DNA of 64,000 nt, from positions 9,716,001 to 9,780,000 of the forward strand of contig JBANSL010000002.1 in NCBI GenBank assembly GCA_037127255.1, written 5' to 3'. The notes under the pieces were generated by a model. That model worked only from the letters and a program-made list of their open reading frames with translations, searched no databases and was not told the DNA's origin. Each line of letters starts with the position of its first letter. The stretch's first letter is position 1. Both the position numbers and the translations under genes were made by a program. Source of the DNA: Persicaria tinctoria (Eukaryota > Streptophyta > Magnoliopsida > Caryophyllales > Polygonaceae). This document shows, piece by piece, positions 43,956 to 59,269 of this stretch.

Positions 43956-46083
43956 GAATTTTTTTTCGAAATAGCCAAAAAACACAAAAATATTTGGAGA
44001 ATAGCCAAAAACCGAAAGTATTTTGGGAAATAGCCAAAGTGGGGTAAAGTCGCTGTTTGAAACAACGACTTTACTCCCGATTTTTTTAAAAATTAATAAA
44101 ATATTAAAGTCGCTGTTATAAACAGCGACTTATCTTTCTTTTTTTTTAACTTTTAAAATACATATTTAGCTAAAAAAATTAAAAAAAAGGCGAAAATGCA
44201 TAAAACCACCCTTTATTCACCTTTGTTTGCAATTAACCACCCCTTATTAAAAAAATTTCACTTAACCACCCTTTATTCACCTTTTGTTTGCAATTAACCA
44301 CCCCTTCTTAAAAACATTTCACTTAACCACCCCTTATAACAAATTGTTTGCAAGTAACCACTCATCCTCCCATTTTTCTTTAAATTCAACTTAAAAGTAA
44401 AAGACGAAAATGCCCCCAAATTTGGTCATTTCGGGTTTCCCGTAAAACGGGTCCCGTGTAGATCCGAGTTGACTTGAACTCGAGTTTGGCGCGATTTCGG
44501 GTCAAATCGGGTCGATTTCGGGTCAAATCGGGTCGATTTCGGGTTTGTCAATTTCTTTTTTTTTAATTAAAAAAATCACGATTTGGTAATTTTGTGATAA
44601 TTTTAAAATGCTAAAATTAAAGACGTGATTATTAAGTTCTATCGCTTGTAATTATATATACTATATTTGATCTAAAATATTTGATTTTTACTATTTCTTG
44701 TAATTTTTAAGAAAATTTAAAAATTATTAAAAATATCAAAATTTTAAATAATTTTTTAAAAATAAATAATTTCATGCAATTAGTATTAAGCATAGAATTG
44801 TTTTAATATTTTAATGTTTTTATCTTCTTAAAAATCAAATATTATCGATCGGAGAGAGTATTATACAATACAAATAAATATAAAAGTTGATTTGAAAATG
44901 AAAGATCAAATGATTGTAATTATAAAATGTAATAAATTGGAATCTCCTTAAAAAAAATTAATCATATATAATTATAAATCAATCGGGTTAATCGGTTCAC
45001 CAGATCAATTGGGTCAATCGGATCACCGGGTCTAAACCCAGATGACCCAAAAATTACCCGGTTTTCGGGTTCGGGTAGGAAAAAAATTTTGGGTCAAAAT
45101 TTTCGGCTCTTGACCAAAAAATTTCGGGTCGGGTCGACCGGTTCGGATCGTGATCTGATAGGTCTACTATCAAGCATCGCTAGAGGAGGGTGCAAATAAA
45201 GCGTCAATAACCGAAAGAGGTATGACTACATCTGACCTACTAGCAGAGGTGGGCATAACTTGCATTCATTAATGGTAATTTTGTATAAATAATACTATTT
45301 GGGTGCATTTTCGTCTTTTACTTTTAAGTTGAATTTAATAGAAGTTTAATTTAAAGAAAAATGGGAGGATGGGTGGTTACTTGCAAACAATTTGTTATAA
45401 GGGGTGGTTAAGTGAAAATTTTTGAATAAGGGGTGGTTAATTGCAAACAAATGTGAATAAAGGGTGGTTAAGTGAAATTTTTTTAATAAAGGGTGGTTAA
45501 TTTTAAACAAAGGTGAATAAAGGGTGGTTTTATGCATTTTCGCCAAAAAAAATATATAAAAGGAGAGCCGCTGTTTACAACAGCGACTCTCCACTTTACC
45601 CAATTAATTCACACTCCTGACTCCTCTCTCCACGAGGGCACGATGTACTCTCTTTCTTTAAGAAGGGGTGGTTAATTGCAAACAAAAGGTGAATAAAGGG
45701 TGGTTAAGTGAATTTTTTTTAATAAGGGGTGGTTAATTGCAAACAAAGGTGAATAAAGGGTGGTTTTATGCATTTTCGCCATTTTTTTTTTATAAAAAAG
45801 GAGAGTCGTTGTTTATAACAGCGACTCTCCTTTTATATATATATATATATTTAGTTTTTTTAGCTAAATAAATATATTAAAAGTTGAAAAAAATAAAAAA
45901 CATATATAAGTCGCTGTTTATAACAACGACTTTAATATTTTATTAATTTTTGAAAAAACCGGGAGTTAAGTCGCTGTTTCAAACAACGACTTTACCCCAC
46001 TTTGGCTATTTCCCAAAATACTTTCGGTTTTTGGCTATTCTCCAAATATTTTTGTGTTTTTTGGCTATTTCGAAAAAAAATTC
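43956..46083. mobile_element. 2.1 kb foldback element, Mutator-like, with 9 bp target duplication
   Basis: Begins GAATTTTTTTTCGAAATAGCC and ends with its inverse. It is flanked by the perfect 9 bp repeat CAGAAAGTG (43947-43955 and 46084-46092), typical of Mutator-like elements. The outer arms (43956-44190 and 45840-46083) are long inverted repeats with three AATAGCCAAA modules and two hairpins each. The inner arms (44190-44420 and 45300-45545, repeated at 45655-45790) hold tandem AACCACCCCTTATT modules. The centre is AT-rich with GGGTCGATTTCGGGTCAAAT repeats near 44480-44550. No transposase. Confidence 0.85.
44045..44132. repeat. GTCGCTGTT hairpins 1 and 2 (left arm)
   Basis: Two stem-loops: GTAAAGTCGCTGTTT/AAACAACGACTTTAC at 44045-44075 and AAGTCGCTGTT/AACAGCGACTT at 44107-44130. 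Four more copies lie at about 45567-45593, 45799-45829, 45909-45934 and 45968-45995. Confidence 0.85.
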
Positions 46084-47399
46084 CAGAAAGTGTTAACACG
46101 AAAAAAAAATATATTAAAAAAAATATATCTGGTCCGAGAAGGAGAGGGAAGGGGAGGGGGGGCACACGCATGGGCAAGGGAGACAGATATTCTACTAATG
46201 AAATTAGGCCCATTAGTAATTACATTAGGCCCATTAGCAAATTTTACACGTTAAGGAGTTTTTACATTTGAAGTAAACCCTATATATATACGTGTTTACA
46301 ACAAAAATATGTATAAAATATTTTTTTTATAATTTATAAATTAGTTGGAAAAAGATACGATACAAATTTTGAAAATGATTTAATAAGGTAAAGTAGTAAT
46401 AATACTCAAACACACCATCTAATATAATTTGAAATAAATATATAATTATCATCATTAGCATAGATCTAAAAAAAGTAAAATATAAGCTCCCGTACAAATA
46501 TTAAAAAATCATAAGCACATGACTGTGTGAATAATTTTGAAGTTAAATATGTAGATGTACATAACTTATTGATTATTTTCATGAGAAAGATGGTTAGAAA
46601 GATAGATAAATTAATAGTGAAAATAAAGGTAAGATGGTAAAAAAAAGATCCTTAAAGGTAGAAAAGTGATCTAAGAAGCCTCATCCAAGATGTAAAGTAA
46701 GCATTAGTAATGCTTGTGAGTCTTAAAATATATATTTTTTTCGATAGTCATTTAAGATGTCTAAAATATTTAAATTATAAAATAACACTTATTTGGCTCT
46801 AATTGATTTTTATAATTAATTTTTGAAATCGAATATTTACAAATTGATTATTACATGTTCGTTGTATGTAGACATTGTGGGGAATATTGCAATCGGTTAA
46901 AAATGATAAATCAACAATTTCAATATCCAAGAATAAAATCAGCCAAGAATTGACGAATGTTCAATGTATGTAGACGATTAAAATAGATCACAAATTGACA
47001 TACAACATATCAAATTAAATAATATTTTAGTATAAAAATAGGAAACAAATATGTTTAAAATAGGAAACAAATATTTTAAAATTTCATCAATAATATTGAC
47101 CAATAAGAAAATACCATTTGAATAATAAATTCAAGTTTAATTGTGAGCGTGACACATCAGCAATATAACCGAAAAGAGATTGCAATCGGGAAAAAAATGG
47201 AAACATGTCTCAATATTTACGACAATATAACCGAAAATAAAAAAAGGGAATGGATTCAAATCATATTTAAAATAGGAAACAAATATTTTGAAGTTTTTAT
47301 AATAATATTGACCAATAAGAAAATCTCATTTGAATAAAAAATTCAACTTTAATTGTGGGCGTGACACGTCAGCAAAATGCTAGCAGAATTAGTAATATT

Positions 47400-47400
47400 A

Positions 47401-47431
<31 letters not shown>

Positions 47432-47432
47432 T
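47400..47432. repeat. (GATA)n microsatellite
   Basis: TAGATAGATAGA repeats at the junction of Helitron units 2 and 3. Confidence 0.95.
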
Positions 47433-47657
47433 ATTGCAATCGGAAAAAAAAAATGGAAACATGTCTCAATATTTACGGCAATATAACCGAAAATAAAAAA
47501 AAGGAATGAATTCAAATCATATTTAAAATAGGAAACAAATATTTTAAAGTTTCCATAATAATATTGACCAATAAAAAAATCTAATTTGAATAAAAAAATT
47601 CAACTTTAATTGTGGGCGTGACACGTCAGCAAAATGCTAGCAGAATTAGTAATATTA
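47433..47657 (-). mobile_element. Helitron-like unit 3, truncated
   Basis: Matches the right-hand ~225 bp of units 1 and 2 (CAATCGGAAAAAAAAAATGG ... CTAGCAGAATTAGTAATATTA). It lacks the hairpin end and is followed directly by another Helitron. Confidence 0.7.
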
Positions 47658-47661
47658 TCTA

Positions 47662-48573
47662 TCTATATATAATATATTAAAACAAAAGCATTTTTGACAC
47701 GTGTCACAACCTTAGAACAAGATATTTATAGAAGTTAAATTATTACAGAATCAATATATTTTAGTCAGCTAATTATTAATATATCTTTTAATATATCATC
47801 TTAATTATGTCAACTTATTTTTATTCTTATTTATATACTTTATATAATAATATTGTCTTCTTATATATTTTTATTAGAATTGATCTATATATCAGTATAT
47901 CTATATAATATGTTAAACTACTTCTTATGTTTTAAGCAATGAGATTAATTCAAAACTATTTTTCAATAAAGTAACATCATATATTAATGAATAACTATTT
48001 AAGAGAATAATTTTATTTATTTATTTATGTAATTAACATATTCTATATTTTTTTAAGCAGTAGGTTTAATTCAAAATATTAAATTAATATATATTAACAC
48101 ATACCACTTTTTCTAATCAATCGGTTCAATTCAAAACATTTGAACCAATAAATTTTTAATCAATCAAATTATAATAGAGTTTTTTTTATTTACTTAACAT
48201 ATTTTACATTATCTAATCAATTGGTTTAATTCAAAATATTAAATTAATATATTTTATATTTTCTAATCAATTGATTTAAATCAAAATATTAAATTAAACT
48301 ATAATATATATCTAAATATTAAAAATGAAACATTTTGATGCTATGATCTCATAAATTGTTAATAATTGAAAATTTATACATTTTAACCATCTATCTGAAT
48401 TAAATTATTAATGAAATGAGAATATTTTTGCTAATATGTCATAACCACCTTCATTTTATGGTTTTTACATATTTTTTTACCTTATCAAATCCCCACATTT
48501 ATTAGTCGATGCTACCTTTGGTAATTATTTATTATTTTAACAAAATCGCGCCATGGCGCGGGCACTGCACTAG
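47662..48573 (+). mobile_element. Non-autonomous Helitron, plus strand
   Basis: 5' end TCTATATATAATATATTAAA; 3' end has the perfect 14 bp palindrome CGCGCCATGGCGCG, then GGCACTGCACTAG followed by T, so insertion is between A and T. The interior (0.9 kb) has repeated AATCAATxGxTTxAATTCAAAA words and no open frame. Confidence 0.8.
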
Positions 48574-48654
48574 TAGATAGATATTTAGTTGATATTTAGT
48601 GTATATATAAGATATAAGATTGACTACAAGTTAATTAAGTAAAACACCAAAATC

Positions 48655-49890
48655 ACTAAATCAGCGGTTTTTGTGAATTCGAAGAAGGATTAATCGGAAG
48701 GGGAATTAACCTGCCACCACAAGGCGACGACGTCGATATGCAGTACGTGTGTGAAGGTAACACAAAGAGGGATTCACGTACTAATTAATTCATACTATAT
48801 AATGTATATATGCATTATTTTCAGCCAGATTTGAAAAATAGTTATTAAATTCATCTTCCGAGTTCCGATCGATCTCGGAGATCGCCTGCGCAACTAATTA
48901 ATCAGAGCGTTGACTGCGGGGAAGACGGTATTTACAACATGTATGTATACTTTCTATTACACTTTTTAAATTGATTTAAATTATGAATTAAATGATGATA
49001 TGATATCTTAGGTTTAAATTTATATATAAATCCTAAGTAGTACTGTTAATCCATAAAAATATGTTTTATGTGTATATTTTAATTTTTTAGCTTCTTAGAA
49101 TCTATGTATCCATGCATTTAGTATGTAGGATGTCTTTTTATAAGAGTATAAAACATTATAAAAATATATATTAAATATTAATATTTTTTTAATGTTTTAG
49201 CTTTTGGGGTTTATAGATTAAATGTAGAGGTAACATGTACCACAAAAAGTATAACAGCATTCCACCGTTGACTTGCTTAATTGACCATCTCGATCACTTT
49301 AATTTTAAGAGCTGAAAATGACAAAAAGGGTTTTAATTAAATCAGTAGTATATAATTGTGCATAGAATTAGTATAAATTAAACATAATATCAAGTTTCTT
49401 TTCTTCACCGGCCAATTTTTTTTTTTTAATGACGAGGAACCCAACTCAGCCGGCAAGAGTCACGTACTAGGTAAACTGGCTTGTGCCGACCGGTTCGATC
49501 CACTGGTAAGGGACAAGGTAAACCTTGGATTTTCACCAAGAAAAGAGGCGGAAACAGAGATCGAATCTGGGACCTCTTACCCCTCCTCTTACTCTTTACC
49601 ACTAGACCACCCTGACTGGGGCTTCACCGGCCATTTTTATAAGATATCTATAACAGGAAAAATTAACAACGTGAATGATTGGATGAATATCGATGATTAG
49701 AGCTGTCCAAATTAAGCATTTATGGGATATATATTCACCATCTCGATCATAACGTTGACTAACTAATACGGAGTATTCACTATCTCATACTCATAGTATT
49801 GCATGTAACATGGGAATGATATTTTACATTGAATTGGTACTAGCTAGGAGTATATGGGAAATTGATATAAATAAATTGAACAACCACAAG
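48655..49890 (-). pseudogene. Permease pseudogene, 5' part: exon 3 tip fused to promoter region
   Basis: 48655-48711 match the end of intron 3. 48712-48738 match only the last ~27 bp of exon 3, with the splice donor region. Then the homology jumps to the sequence upstream of exon 1 (GTGTGTGAAGGTAACACAAAGAGGG, given in words of both copies, at 48744 and 54743). It continues collinear with 54740-55900. Most of exon 3 and all of exons 2 and 1 are deleted. A 300 bp stretch near 48950-49240 is extra relative to the intact copy. Confidence 0.85.
49415..49621 (-). mobile_element. tRNA-derived SINE, ~205 bp
   Basis: On the minus strand: an A box-like TGGTCTAGTGGT, a B box-like AGATTCGATCTC, a non-tRNA body and a poly(A) tail. 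It is flanked by CTTCACCGGCCA (49403-49414 and 49622-49633). The intact copy's promoter lacks it, so it arrived after the duplication. Confidence 0.85.
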
Positions 49891-50250
49891 CTGTTCAAAT
49901 GTGGTTGTCCCACATTGGTAATCTAGAGAATGCTTGAACAACATATAAGGTTGAAGGCTAGCCTCTCATTGCCAATTGGTTTTGAGATGGAACCTCGTTC
50001 GGGTTTATATGTTGTTCGTGTCTCCCATATATGGGCCCGCACACACGATCTCTCCCTCCAGCATCTTGACCCCATCGGACTCAGCTGAGTTAACACAAGC
50101 TTTACCACCGTCTACCCTATTCGATTGAAAAAGATAGACATTACATATTTTGGTGTTTGTTTGACAATTAAGGGACAGACTTATGAGTACGGTGACAATT
50201 AAGGGACATTACATAGTTCAATCTTGATTTTTGCATCTAGTTTTCTACCG
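49891..50250. mobile_element. Possible LTR fragment
   Basis: GTTGTCCCACATTGGTAATC, CATATAAGGTTGAAGG and CAATTGGTTTTGAGATGGAA resemble text common in plant LTR retrotransposon termini. I could not locate both ends or a target duplication. Confidence 0.35.
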
Positions 50251-51129
50251 GAAGACCAGCGACAGAATCAAGAATAAAAGTCTGGGTGTGCTAAATTTCT
50301 TTATGTCACCGAGAAAAATTAGTGTGAAAAAAATTGAATGAAAATAGAGAATTATAGTAATAAAATTGATTCAATAGAGAAATATAGTAATAAACTTAAT
50401 AGAATTAAATTTACTATCTCGTATATAATTTATTAGGTACAGAGTAAAAAAAATTGTTGTGAAACATTTTGCACTAAAATAGATAGATATAGTCATAAAA
50501 TAGATAGAATTAGATGTAAATATTATTGATGAAAGGAAAAAAGCAATTAAAAGTGTCTGTTTTTGGGGGATTCGAGCCTGGGAAATATGGGTTGAAATGC
50601 AACGCTTATACCACTGGGATAATTCCTACTTTGTGCTCAGCATCTAAGCTATATAATACATACCGTGTATAAAAATGGGGTGGGCTGCAGCAAAGCTCAT
50701 CCCACCCCTCCTTCCATGCCCGCGCAAGACGCTTATGTAGCTTTTTTGAATAATTTTCACCCCGAAGCTATTTCTTTTAAAAAAAAAACATTTTCTATAA
50801 ACTAATCCAACTAAAATCTAAACATTTTTTCCTCTGTTTGGACTAGAGAAAGCCCAAGCCACCACACATCCTTAACTCTGTCTTGATTGTTATCGCCATT
50901 TTCAGAGGAATTAAGGGTTTGTTTGTTTGGAGAAAAAACGGACCATGAAAGGAAAAATAGAACCCTTCATCGTTTGGGTTTGTTTGTTTAACATTGTACA
51001 ACTCAAATAGAAAACCACATAATCATGTTCAAATTAATAATCATTACACAATCCATAACTTGTACATTAACAGATGAAGTAACAAAATCCAGTAGCAATT
51101 TAGGGAAAATAAACCCCTAGCTAACCTCC
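50251..51129. other. Repeat remnant and permease 3' flank
   Basis: 50265-50720 resembles the repeat inside 11226-11685: TCTGGGTGTGCTAAAT near its start and GGGGGATTCGAGCC..ATACCACTGGGAT near its end. 50720-51129 is the 3' flank of the permease gene and probably holds its 3' UTR. No other gene was found. Confidence 0.35.
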
Positions 51130-54663
<3,534 letters not shown>

Positions 54664-54776
54664 GTTGAAAACAAAAGTGCAACTTAATTTAGGTTTTCAC
54701 TTAAATCTGAGAGAGGGGATAGGAGATATATATAACGTTAACGTGTGTGAAGGTAACACAAAGAGGGTTTCCCGTA

Positions 54777-55067
54777 ATTTTTATTTTTTTTTGATAAAGT
54801 AATAATTCGGCAGGCCAGGGCTAACCTGGCGAACCGACCGAGCGCGTCCTTATGGATGAGATCGTAGAAATCTTGATTCTGTGATATTGTGCAGGCAAGA
54901 ATATAGTGCTCAAGGTGTGCAACCTTGTCAACCACTTTATTCCGAGAACGGCTAATATATATGGTTTATTTTGACTTCACTACGAGCCCATAGCAAAGTC
55001 TGTATATCAGAAATAATCGTTTCAATTTGCCACGGTGGTTTCCAAATTCCATTGATAGCGTAAACAA
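54777..55067 (-). pseudogene. 5'-truncated LINE: RNase H C-terminus, upstream of the permease
   Basis: A T-run is followed on the minus strand by VDKVAHLEHYILA...FYDLIHKDALGR, the same C-terminus as LINE B and C. It is flanked by AGGGTTTCCCGTA (54764-54776 and 55068-55080). The pseudogene copy at 48755-48785 lacks it, so the insertion post-dates the duplication. Confidence 0.85.
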
Positions 55068-55080
55068 AGGGTTTCCCGTA

Positions 55081-55639
55081 TTATAATTGATTCAAACTAT
55101 ATTATTAATATTATTATTATTATAAGCCAGATTTGAAAAATAGTTAATAATTAAATTGATGTTCCGTGTTGGGATCGATCTCGGAGAGCCTGCAACTAAA
55201 TGAGAGCATTGACTGTGGGGAAGCAGGTATCTAAAAGCCTACCATTCCACCGTTGACTTGCCTAATTGATCATCCGAATTACTTTAATTTTAAGAGCTGA
55301 AATTGCCAAAAAAGGGCTTTAATTAAATCAGTAATTGTGCATAGAATTATAAATTAAATAATGCTCAGATTGGTAGGTGTATTTTTAAAAAATATGTATA
55401 AGAAGAATTAATTGGGTATACTATACAGATGAGGAATTAATAGCCGGAATGACGCATCCGAACTCTCTAATCTTGACTGTAACGTACTAACGTCTACATC
55501 AAGTGAGCAATATTTAACAATGTGAATGATTGGAAAAATATCATCATATCTATCGCTGTCCAACGCATTTATGGGATATTCACCATCTTGAATCTTGATC
55601 ACAAAGTTGACGATCTAATATTCACTATCTACATTGGTA
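55081..55639. promoter_or_regulatory. Upstream region of the permease gene, duplicated at 48780-49845
   Basis: Shared pieces include AGCCAGATTTGAAAAATAGT, CCACCGTTGACTTGC and GTGAATGATTGGA. No coding sequence. Conservation between copies shows shared origin, not function. Confidence 0.5.
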
Positions 55640-55874
55640 CTACCTCCGTTCCAAAATACATGGGCTTTTCCTTTTTGACACGTTTTTTAAGGAGCGAAAA
55701 ACTCTATGAAATATTATTTTTTTAATTAAATTTTTTATATTATTTGATACTTATTAGTAATAAGTATCAAATAATATAAAAAATTTGATTAAAAAAATAA
55801 TATTTCATAGAGTTTTCCGCTCCTTAAAAAGCGTGCCGAAAACTAAAAACCCATGTATTTTGGAACGGAGGGAG
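55640..55874. mobile_element. Stowaway MITE upstream of the permease
   Basis: CTACCTCCGTTCCAAAATAC ... GTATTTTGGAACGGAGGGAG folds along its whole 235 bp around a centre at ACTTATTAGTAATAAGT. TA flanks both ends (55638-55639 and 55875-55876). The duplicated copy at 49836-49850 (ATTGGTACTAGCTAGG) is the empty site. Confidence 0.95.
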
Positions 55875-55876
55875 TA

Positions 55877-56090
55877 CTAGATTATATGGGAAATTGAAAT
55901 AAATACTCCCTCTAATTTAAAATATTTTATATTTTTAGTGATTTTTTTTAATCAATAATATTTTATGTTCTAAAAGTAATAATTATATACTATTACAAAG
56001 TATTTACTTTTTTTTTTTAAAACTATTTTCAACTTGAATTATATATTTTTTAATTTTAACCAATCAAATTTGTGCATAATCAATTAATAA
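55877..56090. other. Short AT-rich spacer
   Basis: Starts with ACTCCCTCTAATTTAAAATA, a possible truncated Stowaway-type end. No gene. Confidence 0.35.
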
Positions 56091-57767
56091 CTAGTACAAT
56101 TCCCGCGCCATGCCGCGGTTTTTTAAAACTAAAATATTAATAATATATAAATATATTATAAAATACTAATAAAAGTTAAGATAAAAAAAACTTTAACACA
56201 AATGTATCTTACAATTCTGAACTAATTTTTTTTATATCTCGTCTAAAGTATAATACATAAATGTAGATATTTTAAATAACCCAGTAATAATAATATCAAT
56301 ATCATTGTAAATTTTTTAGAAATTTTGAAATCTGAATCATGCATTTAAATATGATGTGTCACAACTAATAATTATATTCAATGTTTTGAATTAAACTCAA
56401 TAGTTATTACATAAATGTGAGTTAAGCCTAATGGTTATATTAGATTGAATTAAATGTTTTGAATTAAGCCCAATTGTTAGTAAATATGTTAAGAATAAAA
56501 GAGAATGGAGGATTAAAAAAATTAATGGAAAAAAAAGAGAAAAGGAGAAATAAAAAAATCAAGGAAAAACATAATTGGTTAATATTCCTAAAACTCCTAT
56601 AAGATTGACACGTAAGCAAAGTCTTCTAAATTAAGGTTATATATAGATAGTTATTACATAAATGTGAGTTAAGCCTAATGGTTATATTAGATTGAATTCA
56701 ATGTTTTGAATTAAGCCCAATTGTTAGTAAATATGTTAAGAATAAAAGAGAATGGAGGATTAAAAAAATTAATGGAAAAAAAAAGAGAAAAGGAGAAATA
56801 AAAAAATCAAGGAAAAAACATAATTGGTTAATATTCCTAAAACTCCTCTAAGATTGACACGTAAGCAAAGTCTTCTAAATTAAGGTTATATATAGATAGT
56901 TATTACATAAATGTGAGTTAAGCCTAATGGTTATATTAGATTGAATTCAATGTTTTGAATTAAGCCCAATTGTTAGTAAATATGTTAAGAATAAAAGAGA
57001 ATGGAGGATTAAAAAAATTAATGGAAAAAAAAAAGAGAAAAGGAGAAATAAAAAAATCAAGGAAAAAAACATAATTGGTTAATATTCCTAAAAACTCCTC
57101 TAAGATTGACACGTAAGCAAAGTCTTCTAAATTAAGGTTATATATAGATAGTTATTACATAAATGTGAGTTAGGCCTAATGGTTATATTAGATTGAATTC
57201 AATGTTTTGAATTAAGCCCAATTGTTAGTAAATATGTTAAGAATAAAAGAGAATGGAGGATTAAAAAAATTAATGGAAAAAAAGAGAAAAGGAGAAATAA
57301 AAAAAATCAAGGAAAAAAACATAATTGGTCAATATTCCTAAGACTCCTCTAAGATTGACACGTAAGCAAAGTCTTCCAAATTAAGGTTATATATAGATGT
57401 TTTTAATTAAGCCCAATTGTTAGTAAATATGTTAAGAATAAAAGAGAATGGAGGATTAAAAAAATTAATGGAAAAAAAGAGAAAAGGAGAAATAAAAAAA
57501 ATCAAGGAAAAAAACATAATTGGTCAATATTCCTAAGACTCCTCTAAGATTGACACGTAAGCAAAGTCTTCCAAATTAAGGTTATATATAGATTGTTAGT
57601 AAATATGTTAAGAATAAAAGAGAATGGAGGATTAAAAAAAATAATGGAAAAAAAGAGAAAAGGAGAAATAAAAAAATCAAGGAAAAAAACATAATTGGTC
57701 AATATTCCTAAGACTCCTATAAGATTGACACGTAAGCAAAGTCTTCTAAATTAAGGTTATATATAGA
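56091..57767 (-). mobile_element. Helitron with six tandem 5'-end units
   Basis: Minus strand: 5' TCTATATATAACCTTAATTT; 3' CCGCGGCATGGCGCGG hairpin, GAATTGTA, CTAG then T. In plus coordinates units begin at 56403, 56650, 56899 and 57151 (full, 247-252 bp) and at about 57399 and 57593 (shorter). Every unit ends at the same TATATATAGA, the inverse of the 5' terminus, while the opposite edges of the last two differ. No Rep/helicase gene. Confidence 0.85.
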
Positions 57768-59264
57768 TATATGAGAAAATTTGCGCCTAAGGCGCAAATT
57801 TTTGACTATATTTAGGGAGTGTCCCCCAAGTATGGCAAATTGAGGATTTGTCCACCAAAATTTTTTTGGACAAAATTACCCCTTCAATCTAAACCTAATC
57901 TTATATCCTCCCAGCCGTTTCAGCACAAGGTAAAAAAACCCGATCTTCTTCCCCGTCCTCCATCTCCTTCCTCAATCGCAACGGTGGCCATCGGCGCCCC
58001 TGATTTCATTGCAGAGCCGAGGACGAAGGATCCCCCTTCCGGCAGATCCATCGGCGCTGGTGGTGCAGTGGTGGCCACAGATCCGCCGACTCTGTCCTCC
58101 TCTCATCCACCACAGATCCGCCGCCCTCCCTCCTCCGACTCTGTCCTCCTCTCTCCGATCTGAGCGCCGTCGGTAGTGGATCTGAGCGCCGTTTCCTTTC
58201 TTCTACATCTACCGACGCCGTCGGCAGTGGAGCGTCAGTAGTGATGGTGGTGGCGATCTCTCGCCCTCTCTCGAAGCCTCCACTCCAGATCTAGATCCAT
58301 TCCAGATCTGGATCCATAGCGATTTCAAGAATCCAGTCTCCACCGCCGTCTCAATCTCAGGGGAAGATCTCCAGTTGTTCTCGGCCACCGCGAGATGCCG
58401 ATGCTATGTTCGATTTGTTGTTAATAAACCTGCTGGCTGAGGTCGGAGGCGGCGCTGGTGTTGCCGATGCAGTGGAGGAAGGGGAGACGTCGGAGTGGCG
58501 GCAGAGGCTGGATACCGAGGCGATGGCGGAGCTCAAATCCAGTGGTCCGCCTCAAGAAGCTTCGCCGTCGTTGATCATCGTCGCCTCCGCTTCTCCGCGC
58601 TGGACCTGAGAATTACATTTCGATCCTCACTCTCCTGTGCTTTCTTGTTCTCACGAACCTTCTCCCATCGATAAAGTTGGTTACTGCCTTCTGATTGATT
58701 TTTTCAGTTGCTTACTGCGAGGAACTAATTATCAGTTGCTTGTTATGTAATTCGATTTGGTTTTTAATTTCACTTTCCCGCCTTCTGATTTTGCAGAACT
58801 AGGTGGTTTTAATGGATTCAATCATCCGTCAAAGCTGGCAGGTACAACTAATGCCTAAATCTGTTCATCATGTTCTGATGAATATCCTCAAGGGCACTTT
58901 GATTTGGGATTTGATTTTTTCAGGTACTTGAATATTAGTGTACACAAATTTCTTGAAGAGCTTATTAGTTTTAGCAAGCTTCTTTGTCAGTAGTTTCAGC
59001 AAGCTTCTTTGTTAGTCATTCATCTAGGCTATCTAGTTGTTCTGGAACTTATTCACGCCATCTATGCTGAAATTCGTTAGGTTGAAATGCTGAAATTAAT
59101 TTTTAAATGTATGATTCACATAGTTTTATTGATATGTAATAAAGAGTATCAATGCTGAAACCGAGCATAAAAAATGAGTTCCTATTTGGAAAAGTTTATC
59201 TAGATGAAGAATGGATCTTGTAGATATGAGGAGCTTTAAAAATATATGTTTTTTGTTATGCCAG
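57768..59264 (+). other. Gene-like GC-rich 5' region, product unknown
   Basis: Starts with the palindrome AATTTGCGCC/GGCGCAAATT (57779-57801), which looks like a transposon end. It then has CT-rich, CCG-rich sequence with open frames from 57819 and 58406 (LLAEVGGGAGVADAVEEGE...). It resembles a 5' UTR and first exon followed by introns of the gene fragment at 59270. I do not recognise the proteins. Confidence 0.35.
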
Positions 59265-59269
59265 AAGTG

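Larger units (their letters stand above)
41851..46280. mobile_element. 4.4 kb element with ~42 bp TIRs, inserted in a TA microsatellite
   Basis: GGGAAGCTTTAAAATGTAAAAC... at the left and GGGTTTACTTCAAATGTAAAAAC... (inverse of the right end) share ATGTAAAA and CTTAACGTGTAAAATTT. The element lies in a (TA)n run; unit 1 of the Helitron array gives the empty site near 40455-40470. Inside: a gene-like ATGGCAGGAGGCGGTGGC frame at 42018, ~160 bp tandem repeats, a tRNA-like sequence, two minisatellites and a later foldback element. No transposase was seen. Confidence 0.75.
41732..47403 (-). mobile_element. Helitron-like unit 2, carrying a 4.4 kb TIR element
   Basis: The 3' end is a perfect hairpin CCCGTGCCTT/AAGGCACGGG, then TATTACACTAG and T. 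Homology to unit 1 covers 41732-41850, stops, and resumes at 46281-47403. The gap is exactly the TIR element at 41851-46280. The 5' end in minus orientation reads TCTATTAATATTACTAATTC, next to a GATA microsatellite. Confidence 0.7.

Noticed and set aside
48541..48573. A rho-independent-like terminator from the GC palindrome
   Set aside because: The palindrome is followed by CTAG and T and has a matching TC start, which is the Helitron 3' end, and the DNA is nuclear.
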